In this document: positions 27,873-39,394 of the stretch, piece after piece
Numbering within the stretch: position 1 is the first letter of the stretch
Layout: each line of letters opens with the position of its first letter
Assembly (NCBI RefSeq): GCF_000834635.1
Contig: NZ_JXQV01000054.1
Coordinates: forward strand, 1-64,000
Direction: 5' to 3'
Source: Agrobacterium tumefaciens
GTDB taxonomy: Bacteria > Pseudomonadota > Alphaproteobacteria > Rhizobiales > Rhizobiaceae
DNA: 64,000 nt
Position numbers and translations under genes: made by a program
Notes under the pieces: generated by a model
Told to the model about the DNA's origin: nothing
Seen by the model: the letters and a program-made list of their open reading frames with translations, nothing else
The model's database searches: none

Positions 27873-28493
27873 CTACAGCTCAATCTGCTCAGCGATTCTC
27901 AGAGCGTCATCCACCTCGACGCCAAGGTAGCGAACTGTGCTTTCGAGCTTCGTGTGACCGAGGAGAATTTGGACGGCTCGCAGGTTACCTGTCTTTTTGT
28001 AAATCTGCGCTGCTTTGGTTCGCCTCATGGAGTGGGTGCCATAGGCATTAGCGTCAAGCCCGATGGACGCGACCCATCGGTGGACAATCCGGGCATATTG
28101 CCTCGTGGACAAATGATGCGACATCTTCCGACGGCTTGGAAACAGATAGCTGCCGCCATTTCTCCGAACGAAGGGGAGCCATGCCACGAGCGCGATCTTG
28201 GTCTGCTCGGTGACCTCGAACTGGACGGGCCTCTTCGTTTTCTTTTGGATAATGGTGGCTCGCTCTCGGATCGAACTACCGGACCATAAGTCCTCAACCT
28301 TCAACTTGACGAGGTCACAAGCGCGAAGCTTGCTGTCGATGGCAAGGTTGAAGAGCGCCAGTTCCCGGATCGCGCCGCTCATCTCCAGTCGAACGCGGAT
28401 CGACCATACGTTCTTCGGCTGTAGTGGGCGCTTCTGCCCCACCAGGATTCCCTTGTTCCATGGATATCGATTACGCAGTACGGCGGTGTCCAT
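27873..28493 (-). CDS. Small tyrosine recombinase/integrase
   Basis: 206 residues. Catalytic pattern of the tyrosine recombinases is present: Arg in SKLRACDLVKLKVEDL, His-x-x-Arg in HSMRRTKAAQIYKKTG, the LLGHTKLEST segment, and the nucleophile Tyr in TVRYLGVEVDDAL. There is no separate N-terminal arm-binding domain, so it is of the short type common as stand-alone genes in rhizobia. A truncated relative lies at 14626-14871. No attachment site or cargo was seen nearby. Confidence 0.85.
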   Translation of the reverse strand: MDTAVLRNRYPWNKGILVGQKRPLQPKNVWSIRVRLEMSGAIRELALFNLAIDSKLRACDLVKLKVEDLWSGSSIRERATIIQKKTKRPVQFEVTEQTKIALVAWLPFVRRNGGSYLFPSRRKMSHHLSTRQYARIVHRWVASIGLDANAYGTHSMRRTKAAQIYKKTGNLRAVQILLGHTKLESTVRYLGVEVDDALRIAEQIEL

Positions 28494-28610
28494 GCCAAAG
28501 CCTCCGCCACTCCTCCCACCGCGTCGCCTCCGTCAGGCAGTCGGACTATAGCACGCTTGTCGTTGTGTGGCCCAAAGTAGACAAAAGCGCGTTTATACTT
28601 CCGAATGACG

Positions 28611-29525
28611 TTACTCTGCGTGCGAGCTAGTAAATGGTGTTGAAGATGTTTGACTTGCCCTGCTCAGTAAACCGGCGATATAGTCGACGTCCTCATCGCC
28701 ACATCTTAACCCGAGGTGGATACTCTTGCTGATGCCAGTGCTCCCTATCCGGACAGGTTGAACACCGATTTCCTCGGCGTCCAGGCGCACCAGCCAGTCT
28801 GGAATCGCGCTGACCCCGCGACCTGCCGCAACAAGCTGCAGCATCATCTCCGTTGTTTCGACTGCCCGATGGTGGCGAGGGCGACTGTTAGCAGGGACCA
28901 GGAAGTGGGTGAACACATCCAGACGTTCCGGCGGCACGGGATAGGTGAAAAGCGTCTCGTTCAGGAGGTCAGAAGGTTCGGCATAGTCCCTTAGAGCCAG
29001 TGGATGTGCGGTCGGCACGGCAAGGACCAGCTCGTAGTCGAAGACTGGCAGGTAGTTGATCCCCGATGCCTCGATCGGGTCTGGCGTGATCAGAATATCG
29101 ATCTCGTATCCTGTGAGAGCCGCTACTCCACCGAAAGCGAATGAAGTGGTCAGCTCCAAGTCCACATCTGGCCAATCGACCAGATATGGCTTTGTGACGC
29201 CCATGAGCCATTGATGACAGGGATGGCATTCCATTCCGATTTTCAACGATCCTCGTTGTCCATAACGGTAATCGGAGAGAACATCTTCGGCCCTTTCAAG
29301 CTGAGGCAGGACGCGCTGCGCAAGCTCCACGATGTAACGCCCCGCCTCGGTGAGCCGAAGATTGCGGCCGTCCTTTTCCCAGACGGCGACGCCGTAACGT
29401 TCTTCGAGTTTTCGGATCGTGTGGCTGAGCGCCGACTGGGTCACATTCAACCGTTCAGCCGCCGCCGTCAGACTGCCAAGACGGTCGACTTCCCGCAAAA
29501 TGGAAAGATGTTGTCTGTCCAGCAT
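28611..29525 (-). CDS. metR: MetR-type LysR regulator of methionine synthesis
   Basis: 304 residues. Helix-turn-helix LDRQHLSILREVDRLGSLTA then AAERLNVTQSALSHTIRKLE, followed by a LysR effector domain (LKIGMECHPCHQWLMGVTKP). The G-x-E-C-H-P-C-H-x-W stretch is characteristic of MetR, which senses homocysteine. It is divergent from mesX/mesD, its likely target, and its own leader carries a cobalamin riboswitch (29691-29892). The inferred logic is that B12 lowers MetR and hence the B12-independent methionine synthase. Confidence 0.85.
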   Translation of the reverse strand: MLDRQHLSILREVDRLGSLTAAAERLNVTQSALSHTIRKLEERYGVAVWEKDGRNLRLTEAGRYIVELAQRVLPQLERAEDVLSDYRYGQRGSLKIGMECHPCHQWLMGVTKPYLVDWPDVDLELTTSFAFGGVAALTGYEIDILITPDPIEASGINYLPVFDYELVLAVPTAHPLALRDYAEPSDLLNETLFTYPVPPERLDVFTHFLVPANSRPRHHRAVETTEMMLQLVAAGRGVSAIPDWLVRLDAEEIGVQPVRIGSTGISKSIHLGLRCGDEDVDYIAGLLSRASQTSSTPFTSSHAE

Positions 29526-29526
29526 G

Positions 29527-29643
29527 TCAGCTTCTCCTCGTTTGCAGGTCCGCGTCGAGGGGAATGGAAACTTGCTGCGGTGTTCCTGTCGTCGGGGTCT
29601 GATTCATCGGCGCTGCCATCAGGTTGCGGCAGGGCGAAGACAT
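29527..29643 (-). CDS. Possible leader ORF between the riboswitch and metR
   Basis: ATG at 29641-29643 opens a 38-codon frame (MSSPCRNLMAAPMNQTPTTG and on) that stops TGA one base before the metR ATG (29523-29525). Its position directly between the riboswitch and metR would let translation of it couple to metR. Composition is neutral. It could equally be a chance frame in an untranslated leader; conservation would decide. Confidence 0.3.
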   Translation of the reverse strand: MSSPCRNLMAAPMNQTPTTGTPQQVSIPLDADLQTRRS

Positions 29644-29690
29644 GACGCGGAGCAACGGCGCGGAAATGCCGAACGCAAAGCGGCACACCG

Positions 29691-29892
29691 GGACACCCCG
29701 CCCGTGGACGTTATCTGTCGCGGCAGGTCTCCTGGCTTGCGGGTCAATGCTTCAGTCCGTCTTCCCGAGGCGCACCTCAGTGACATGAATGGACGTCCGC
29801 TCGCCGCCTACAGTTGCGGGGGCAGCTCCGGCTTCAGGCGGTGATCGCCCTACCGAATTCCCTCTTAGCTCCAGACTTTAGCCTGAAGAACC
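29691..29892 (-). promoter_or_regulatory. Cobalamin riboswitch in the metR leader
   Basis: Read on the minus strand it shows the full cobalamin-aptamer order: GGTTCTTC (29885-29892), GGAGCTAAGAGGGAATTCGG, GCCGGAGCTGCCCCCGCAAC then TGTAGGCGGCGAG, and the B12 box GCCAGGAGACCTGCC (29722-29736). It ends with CCACGGGCGGGGTGTCC, the same closing segment as the riboswitch at 32882-33100. Only metR (and the possible leader ORF) lies downstream. Adenosylcobalamin or methylcobalamin binding would be expected to reduce metR expression. Confidence 0.85.
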
Positions 29893-30106
29893 ACGATGAC
29901 GAAGCAATGTAGCATGTTGGTTGAAGGGTCAAGTTTTCATCTCAAGAAGTAGAGAGCGTTGTCGGCATCAAACGCATGAACAGCGCTCATACGTCAGTGA
30001 GACAATACCATTTTTAGTCAGTAGCCCGTTCGGGCATACCTTTCGCAAGAATGACTTTGAACCGAACGCGGCGCTTACGGCGATCGATTGGGAAGTGGGA
30101 CGACGG

Positions 30107-31099
30107 ATGACGATAGACAGCACTTTCACTTTTTCGATCAGGAGCATTCCCTTCGATGAGGACTATCGCCCTGCGGAGAGTACGCGCGCCACGACGAATT
30201 TCGCCAATCTGGCACGAGGCGAGAGCCGTCGAGAGAACCTGCGTAACGCATTGCGGATGATCGACAACAGGTTCAATGCGATGGCGCATTGGGACAATCC
30301 ATTACGGGATCGTTACTCCGTCGAGATCGAAATCGTATCCGTGGAAATGGGCATCGGGTCATCGGCAGAGACCGAAACCTTCCCCATCATCGAAGTCCTC
30401 AAAACGAACATCGTCGATCAAGCGACGAAGGAGCGTATCGAAGGCGTCGTCGGTAACAACTTCTCTTCCTATGTCAGAGATTATGATTTCAGTATCCTGC
30501 TGCCCGAGCATAACATGAACAAGGACGCTTTCAGCGCACCTGACGACTTCGGCGATCTGCATGGGAAGCTGTTTCAGGCGTTCCTGAAGTCAGAAGCTTA
30601 CAGGGAGCATTTCAGCAAGCCGCCGATCATCTGCCTGAGCGCCTCCAGCACCAAGACCTATCATCGCACCGACAATCAGCATCCGATCCTTGGTATCGAA
30701 TACAGGCAGAACGAATTCTCGCCGACGGATCGATACTTCGAGAAGATGGGATTGCGGGTTCGCTATTTCATGCCGCCCAACAGCGTCGCGCCATTGGCAT
30801 TCTATTTCATCGGCGACCTGCTGACCGACTACACGAATCTCGAGCTCATCAGCACCATCAGCACGATGGAGACATTTCAGAAAATCTACCGCCCGGAAAT
30901 CTACAATGCCAATTCAATTGCGGGCACGTGCTATCGCCCGAACCTGAAGCACTCGGACTATTCGCTTACCCAGGTCGTCTATGATCGTGAGGAGCGCAGC
31001 CGCCTTGCCTTAGAGCAGGGAAGATTTGCCGAGCAGCATTTTATCAAACCGTTCAAGACCATCCTCGATGCATGGTCCGCCAACTACGTCGTCCGTTAA
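30107..31099 (+). CDS. mesX: MesX, DUF1852 putative oxygenase partner of MesD
   Basis: About 330 residues from ATG 30107. The frame is open from 29921, but family members (DUF1852) begin like MTIDSTFTFSIRSIPFDEDY, so the later start is chosen. Visible features: NFANLARGESRRENLRNALR, then an acidic-aromatic core (SASSTKTYHRTDNQHPILGI). DUF1852 proteins are found next to MesD methionine synthases and are required for their oxygen-dependent activity; the chemistry is not established. mesD starts 24 bases after the stop, so the two form an operon divergent from metR. Confidence 0.82.
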   Translation: MTIDSTFTFSIRSIPFDEDYRPAESTRATTNFANLARGESRRENLRNALRMIDNRFNAMAHWDNPLRDRYSVEIEIVSVEMGIGSSAETETFPIIEVLKTNIVDQATKERIEGVVGNNFSSYVRDYDFSILLPEHNMNKDAFSAPDDFGDLHGKLFQAFLKSEAYREHFSKPPIICLSASSTKTYHRTDNQHPILGIEYRQNEFSPTDRYFEKMGLRVRYFMPPNSVAPLAFYFIGDLLTDYTNLELISTISTMETFQKIYRPEIYNANSIAGTCYRPNLKHSDYSLTQVVYDREERSRLALEQGRFAEQHFIKPFKTILDAWSANYVVR

Positions 31100-31122
31100 T
31101 TCGAAAGCATAGGATCATTCCG

Positions 31123-32151
31123 ATGAAGTCACTGTTGCCCCCGTCGACCGCTGGCAGCCTGCCAAAGCCCTCCTGGCTTGCAGAGCCTGAGAAGCTTTGG
31201 TCTCCCTGGAAGATGCAGGGTGACGAACTGATCGAAGCGAAACAGGACGCCCTGCGTCTGGCGCTGGAGGACCAGCTTCGGGCTGGCATCGAGATCGTCA
31301 GCGATGGGGAGCAGACCCGGCAGCATTTCGTCACGACGTTCATTGAGCACCTCGACGGCGTCGATTTCGAAAAACGCGAGACCGTCAGGATTCGCAATCG
31401 CTATGATGCGAGCGTCCCGACGGTCGTCGGAGCCGTGTCCCGTCAAAGGCCGGTCTTTGTCGATGATGCCAAATTCCTGCGCCAACAGACGACGAAGCAG
31501 ATCAAATGGGCTCTTCCAGGCCCAATGACCATGATCGATACGCTCTACGACAGTCATTACAAAAGCCGCGAGAAGCTGGCTTGGGAGTTCGCCAAGATAC
31601 TCAACCAGGAAGCAAGAGAGCTCGAGGCGGCAGGCGTCGACATCATCCAGTTCGATGAACCCGCATTCAACGTGTTCTTCGATGAAGTGAACGAATGGGG
31701 TGTAGCTACGCTCGAAAAGGCGATCGAAGGCCTGAAGTGCGAGACCGCCGTGCACATCTGCTATGGTTATGGCATCAAGGCCAACACCGACTGGAAGAAG
31801 ACGCTTGGATCGGAGTGGAGGCAATACGAGGAGGCGTTCCCGAAACTCCAGAAATCGGGCGTCGACCTGGTGTCATTGGAATGCCACAACTCGCATGTCC
31901 CGATGGATTTGATCGAACTCATCCGTGGCAAAAAGGTGATGGTTGGCGCTATCGATGTCGCAAGCCACACCGTCGAAACGCCGGAAGAAGTAGCGAACAC
32001 ACTAAGGAAGGCTCTCCAGTTCGTGGATGCAGACAAGCTTTATCCTTGCACCAATTGCGGCATGGCACCACTTCCGCGTCATGTGGCCACAGCGAAGCTG
32101 CGTGCACTCGGTGCAGGCGCTGACATCATCCGCAGGGAGCTTGCGGCCTGA
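31123..32151 (+). CDS. mesD: MesD, short folate-independent methionine synthase (MetE C-terminal type)
   Basis: 342 residues from ATG 31123, chosen over upstream starts because MKSLLPPSTAGSLPKPSWL is the family opening (P-P-S-T-x-G-S-x-P-K-P). It corresponds only to the catalytic C-terminal half of MetE. Likely zinc ligands are His211 and Cys213 (HICYG), Glu253 (SLECHNS) and Cys312 (TNCGM). It should methylate homocysteine to methionine without B12 or methyl-folate, with MesX and oxygen; the methyl donor is not known. Its stop overlaps the start of the acetyltransferase gene by one base. Confidence 0.82.
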   Translation: MKSLLPPSTAGSLPKPSWLAEPEKLWSPWKMQGDELIEAKQDALRLALEDQLRAGIEIVSDGEQTRQHFVTTFIEHLDGVDFEKRETVRIRNRYDASVPTVVGAVSRQRPVFVDDAKFLRQQTTKQIKWALPGPMTMIDTLYDSHYKSREKLAWEFAKILNQEARELEAAGVDIIQFDEPAFNVFFDEVNEWGVATLEKAIEGLKCETAVHICYGYGIKANTDWKKTLGSEWRQYEEAFPKLQKSGVDLVSLECHNSHVPMDLIELIRGKKVMVGAIDVASHTVETPEEVANTLRKALQFVDADKLYPCTNCGMAPLPRHVATAKLRALGAGADIIRRELAA

Positions 32152-32726
32152 TGCCGATCGACAACTTCTCGATTGAATGGCTGACTGATGACGCACAGGC
32201 CGCCGTCCGGGCTGAAGCGAGGACCTTCTGCCTGCGGATGATCAAGAACGTCTACGGGATCGACTACACTCCCGCCTGGCATTCTGACCTGGATTCGCTG
32301 TTGCTGGCGCAGCCGGACAACTGGTTCTCCCTCGAAAGGCAAGGCAGTTTTCTCGTTGTGCCGGACGGAGATGGACATATCATTGCGACTGGCGGTCTTT
32401 ACGCCCTCGAAAACAAACCTTCCACGAAGGAGCGCTTACGAAATCGCGACGGCGACGGCGAAAAGGTATGTCAGATTGTCCGCGTGTACATAGAGCCGTG
32501 CGCCCGTCGTAAAGGGCTTGGCACAAAGATTGTGGCAGCCTTGGAGAGCCGGGCATCCGAGTTTGACTACACCTCGTCCTACCTCCATGCTGACGCTCAG
32601 ACACCGGAAACACTCAGCTTCTGGAGAAGCCAGGGCTACACGGCGTTTGGCCAGTTCTCCTATCCGTCCGACCGTGGCACTGACACGAGCGTCGATTTCG
32701 ATAAGACGTTGCGCTGGGAACGCTGA
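32151..32726 (+). CDS. GNAT-family N-acetyltransferase
   Basis: 191 residues in the mes operon (ATG shares a base with the mesD stop). The acetyl-CoA loop is visible as EPCARRKGLGTKIVAALESR after the beta-4 strand CQIVRVYIEP, and the C-terminal SFWRSQGYTAFGQFSYP is typical. A GNAT directly coupled to mesXD is not something I recall as general. It may act on a small molecule in the pathway or be an incidental partner. Substrate unknown. Confidence 0.8.
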   Translation: MPIDNFSIEWLTDDAQAAVRAEARTFCLRMIKNVYGIDYTPAWHSDLDSLLLAQPDNWFSLERQGSFLVVPDGDGHIIATGGLYALENKPSTKERLRNRDGDGEKVCQIVRVYIEPCARRKGLGTKIVAALESRASEFDYTSSYLHADAQTPETLSFWRSQGYTAFGQFSYPSDRGTDTSVDFDKTLRWER

Positions 32727-32881
32727 CGGAAACGGACACCCGCCTTGTCTATCGATTGCTCTATGGCCAACACGGCATGTCGTCCCCATTATCCACAGGT
32801 TGCACGGGATAAGGCAACAATTTTTTGCCTGAAATCACGCTAAGCGTTGACGCAATTTTTGCTTGGTCTACTATATCTAGT

Positions 32882-33100
32882 GTTCGAGGTTCTTCCGATT
32901 CGCGTCGGGAGCTAAGACGGGAATACGGTGCGTGATGTCCATTCTGGACGGAGCAATGCCGGAGCTGCCCCCGCAACTGTAAGCGGCGAGCATTCTCTCA
33001 AACTGCCACTGAGGCCGCAATGCTTCGGGAAGGCGAGATGGATGCGACGACCCGTGAGCCAGGAGACCTGCCTCAAACAGGAACGTCCACGGGCGGGGTG
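32882..33100 (+). promoter_or_regulatory. Cobalamin riboswitch upstream of nrdHIEF
   Basis: Plus strand: GAGGTTCTTCC, GGGAGCTAAGACGGGAATAC, GCCGGAGCTGCCCCCGCAAC then TGTAAGCGGCGAG (around 32959-32990), and the B12 box GCCAGGAGACCTGCC (33058-33072), closing with CCACGGGCGGGGTGTCC. The nrdH start codon is about 235 bases downstream. Cobalamin-bound RNA should shut off this B12-independent ribonucleotide reductase, leaving a B12-dependent enzyme elsewhere to serve the cell. The element is very close in sequence to the metR one. Confidence 0.88.
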
Positions 33101-33335
33101 TCCGAAGGTCGCGTTTGCGTGCGGGATGATCCTGCGCGTGCGCTTCCCCTGGTCTCCGCATCAACCACTTCGGGGTGAAGTCAATGTCGCATCATTTTAG
33201 TCAGTATCCGCGTGAATAGCGGGCGGTAACGCCCGTAGCTGAGTCCGGCTGCCATGCATCCCAGAATCTCCCGAACAGGTGTTCCCAACGCCTGATCGAT
33301 ATCGCACGCCCTAAACAAATCTCACGAGGATCATC

Positions 33336-33560
33336 ATGACCATTACCGTTTACAGCAAGCCAGCCTGCGTCCAGTGCACAGCAACCACCCGCGCTCTGGA
33401 CCGCCAGGGCATCGACTACACCGTCATCGATGTTTCCGAAGACACCAATGCCTATGATTTGGTCCAGGGACTTGGCTATCGTCAGGTTCCCGTTGTGGTG
33501 GCTGGTGAGACCCATTGGGCAGGTTTTCGCCCGGATATGATCAGCACGCTTGCGGCCTGA
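33336..33560 (+). CDS. nrdH: NrdH glutaredoxin-like electron donor
   Basis: 74 residues, MTITVYSKPACVQCTATTRA, with the NrdH redox motif C-V-Q-C at residues 11-14 and the family ending HWAGFRPDMI. It has a glutaredoxin fold but is reduced by thioredoxin reductase, and it passes electrons to NrdE. First gene of the operon, 9 bases before nrdI. Confidence 0.93.
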   Translation: MTITVYSKPACVQCTATTRALDRQGIDYTVIDVSEDTNAYDLVQGLGYRQVPVVVAGETHWAGFRPDMISTLAA

Positions 33561-33952
33561 ACCAGAGCAATGGGCCAGATCGTCTATTTCTCCGGCCGGT
33601 CGGAAAACACCCTTCGCTTTGTCGGACGGCTGGGGATGAGTGCGCGGCGCATTCCCCTCAGTCTCTCCGAGAGCCTTCAGGTCGAAGCCCCCTATGTTCT
33701 GATCCTGCCCACCTACAGCGGAGAAGGCGGAAAAGGGGCCGTTCCAAAACAGGTGATCCGCTTTCTCAACGATGAGGAGAACCGCGGAAACATTCGTGGC
33801 GTGATCGCCGCGGGCAACAGCAATTTTGGCGAGACCTATGGGCTCGCGGGTGACGTCATCTCGAAGAAGTGCCAGGTGCCGTATCTTTACAGGTTCGAGC
33901 TTCTGGGAACCGACGAAGACGTCGTTAACGTCATACACGGATTGGAACGATT

Positions 33953-37107
<3,155 letters not shown>

Positions 37108-37309
37108 GGGATCGAACCCCGCCGCGACATCGAGATCGTCGCTAGTAGCCAATGTCTTGATGCCGCGACCTGATCAGCGAAGAATTAAATTGGTCTCGTT
37201 AGAATCGACGCTGAAACTAGCAGTTCGTCGGTGACTGCGAATGACAGCTTTTGGCGCTTCTGCGCCATGAATACCGTCCAAAGTCGGTCATCACGTCACC
37301 TCCGATTGC

Positions 37310-37648
37310 CTAAAGCAAACTCCAAATCATAAAGCCGAGCATCCAGCCGACAGAAAATATGAAGATGGGGCGAAATATATAAAGCCGCTGCCAATTCGTG
37401 AGATTGAGGTATCTAACGTGTATCTTTTGATCGACCTTGAGTCGATCAATCCCGCTGTCGACAGTGAAATCTCCGCCATTGTCCCTGTAGAATCTGTACT
37501 CCAAAAACTGAACCATCACCTGATTGCAAAATAGCAGAGCAGTCGCTGCGAGCGTTGCGGATATAACCATGATTTCCAGAACTATCACTGCTTCATACCC
37601 TTTTCTGAAGGGCCGTAATTGGCCATTGTGGACATATGAGTGTTTCAA
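37310..37648 (-). CDS. Small two-helix membrane protein of unknown function
   Basis: 112 residues with two membrane segments, VIVLEIMVISATLAATALLF and the C-terminal YIFRPIFIFSVGWMLGFMIW, separated by a charged soluble loop (GIDRLKVDQKIHVRYLNL). Coding-like composition. No family recognised; it is alone downstream of nrdF and in the opposite direction. Confidence 0.5.
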   Translation of the reverse strand: MKHSYVHNGQLRPFRKGYEAVIVLEIMVISATLAATALLFCNQVMVQFLEYRFYRDNGGDFTVDSGIDRLKVDQKIHVRYLNLTNWQRLYIFRPIFIFSVGWMLGFMIWSLL

Positions 37649-37703
37649 GCAAACGTTGAGCTAAGCTTTTCCAAGTCAACTGGCATTCAAATTTGGAGAT
37701 CAA

Positions 37704-37859
37704 ATGAAAAGACATCTACCAAGTGTTTTAGGCGGCATCGCCGCTGGCCTATCATCGTCGTTTGCAGGTGCTTTCGACGCCCCATTTTGGGTGTTATGCA
37801 TTGCGGCGGGATGCGGAGCTTTCGCGGGAACCTACCTCGGGCAGAAGCTCGCCGGCTAA
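37704..37859 (+). CDS. Very small glycine-rich membrane protein
   Basis: 51 residues: MKRHLPSVLGGIAAGLSSSF, then FAGAFDAPFWVLCIAAGCGA and ends GTYLGQKLAG. GGAG at 37694-37697 lies seven bases before the ATG. Two glycine-rich hydrophobic stretches with a basic start suggest a membrane or exported peptide. It ends just before repeat copy B. Not assigned to a family. Confidence 0.45.
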   Translation: MKRHLPSVLGGIAAGLSSSFAGAFDAPFWVLCIAAGCGAFAGTYLGQKLAG

Positions 37860-37883
37860 AGGAATCCGTCAAGGGCACAATGT

Positions 37884-38050
37884 CCGCAGTTGGCGCAACG
37901 CGGCCAAGGCAGCAATTGGCCCGGAGGACACATTGAGATGCGGAACCGGTCGGCCCGCATCCCATAATCGAAGGGACGCGTGTCACCACCGTTTTTGCAC
38001 AAGTCCCCCAAATGGAGCAGAAGCGTAAGACCCTGCGGCAGGCCCATACC
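37884..38050. repeat. Dispersed repeat, copy B
   Basis: Aligns with copies at 14916-15060 and 42587-42760. Shared blocks include GCAGTTGGCGCAACGCGG (copy C: GCAATTGGCGCGATGCGG), CCGGAGGACACATTGAGATG, CGGCCCGCATCCCATAATCG, GTTTTTGCACAAGTCC and CAGGCCCATA. Copies B and C are more alike than either is to A, and share an extra 35 bases at the left end. Frames inside it look like conceptual proteins but the sharing is at DNA level. Confidence 0.75.
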
Positions 38051-38181
38051 AATAACGCTGGTAGCGCCTGGGCTTGAATATCCATGTTTGACCTGTTGTG
38101 GGCATCGATAGCCGAGACTATCTTGATATTACGGCTTTAACGCTGCGGCATTCTGCACACTGGAGCGCCTTTGTGGTGAAT

Positions 38182-38745
38182 ATGATATTCTTCGGGCCTC
38201 CATACGCGGGTAAGGCAACCCAAGCTACCCTGCTGGAAAGTGCCAGCGGAGCAATTTACATATCCTACCAATCGCTGATTAACGACGCATTCGCCGCAGA
38301 TACTGAACTCGGACGGCAGGCTCGGCAAGCCATCGATTCCGGGCGAGCTATTCCCGACAACGTAGTTATTGGACTTGCCCAACAGCGGCTGACTCTTCAA
38401 CCAACTAGCAAAGAATACATTCTAGCCGGAATTCCGAGAACAATCATCCAGGCCGAAGCGCTGCAAGATATGCTTGCACTTATCGGAAAACCTCTTGATC
38501 TCGCGGTTTTTTTCGATCTCGAGTTCGAAGTCATGATTTGTCGGGCAACGCAGCACGATGCAGCCGATAGAGTTCCTATAGGCGCGAGACTATCGACGCT
38601 GAAAATCAATTTCGATCATTTCAAGCTAGCGATAGGTCCGCTTATGGATTTTTACGAGAACATCGGAAAAAGTCTCCGTGTAAACGCCAATCTCTCTCGT
38701 ACGGATGTCGCTGCAATGATCGCAGCGGGCGTCGCTACCTTATAG
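38182..38745 (+). CDS. Adenylate kinase-like protein with altered P-loop
   Basis: 187 residues from ATG 38182. It follows the adenylate kinase layout: P-loop, AMP-binding helix (GRQARQAIDSGRAIPDNVV), an AGIPRTIIQAEAL segment where L-D-G-F-P-R-T is usual, and a core R-ending region (RVPIGARLSTLKINFDHFKL). The loop is GPPYAGKATQA instead of the usual GPPGAGKGTQA: two glycines are changed, which would alter phosphate binding. No long LID zinc motif. Likely a divergent paralogue or a weak kinase; the housekeeping adk should be elsewhere. Confidence 0.7.
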   Translation: MIFFGPPYAGKATQATLLESASGAIYISYQSLINDAFAADTELGRQARQAIDSGRAIPDNVVIGLAQQRLTLQPTSKEYILAGIPRTIIQAEALQDMLALIGKPLDLAVFFDLEFEVMICRATQHDAADRVPIGARLSTLKINFDHFKLAIGPLMDFYENIGKSLRVNANLSRTDVAAMIAAGVATL

Positions 38746-38977
38746 ACCTGAACGGCCGGATTCTTTTCTTGCCTAGAGCTTCGATTAGCTCAAAGAGCCT
38801 GCCGTCATTTATCTTCTGCAGTCGGCGCATCTCTGTTGAGGAGGATACGGACAGGCACCGTATCAAGGTCCGCAATCAATGCAGGGCTGCTGCCTCAATA
38901 GAAAATCAGGCTGCATAAGGCGGATTTTAACGTTCCAAACAAAGCTATTTGAAGATTGCTTCCTTATACCGCTAAGC

Positions 38978-39241
38978 ATGAGCAACTTCGGACTGGTCAT
39001 GATAGCTTCATCTAGCATCGTATTTCTAGCCACGGGCGGACATACGTTGGTGCCGCGCGAGCTTTGGGATTCTACTTGCAACATTAAAGGCAATGTCAGC
39101 ATCAATTCCCAGGAGCGAATTTACCACGTTCCCGGTCAGCTCGACTACGCCTCCACCACGATCAGGACGGAATATGGCGAGCGTTGGTTCTGTTCAGAAG
39201 CCGATGCCCGTGCCGCTGGCTGGCGAAAGGCTGGCAGGTGA
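38978..39241 (+). CDS. Small secreted protein with 'sunset'-type C-terminal domain
   Basis: 87 residues from ATG 38978: a signal-like MSNFGLVMIASSSIVFLATG then DSTCNIKGNVSINSQERIYH and VPGQLDYASTTIRTEYGERW, FCSEADARAAGW. The C-N-I-K-G-N-x-S...E-R-I-Y-H-x-P-G-Q pattern ending in W-F-C-S-E-x-A-R-x-A-G-W is the sunset domain, found as a C-terminal unit on secreted nucleases (ExoI-like) in rhizobia. Here no nuclease domain precedes it. Role unknown. Confidence 0.6.
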   Translation: MSNFGLVMIASSSIVFLATGGHTLVPRELWDSTCNIKGNVSINSQERIYHVPGQLDYASTTIRTEYGERWFCSEADARAAGWRKAGR

Positions 39242-39394
39242 GCGACAGTATGTGGGGATGCGGGTGAGCTTGTAAGAGGACGTTTTTCCAGGTATGCAAT
39301 CGTTGTCGCGTTAACCGTCGGGCTTCCTTTTGCTTACCTTTGTTATCTAATCGCTACTGACGACCGCAAGGACCCGGCACGCGTTGCCTTCATT

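Noticed and set aside
29468-29686. 72-codon minus-strand frame in the metR leader
   Set aside because: Overlaps metR in another frame and has no start context; the shorter 38-codon leader frame is a better candidate.
37856-38047. Small conceptual proteins inside the repeat copies
   Set aside because: Similarity between copies is at DNA level, and reading frames are broken in copy A, so these are not genes.
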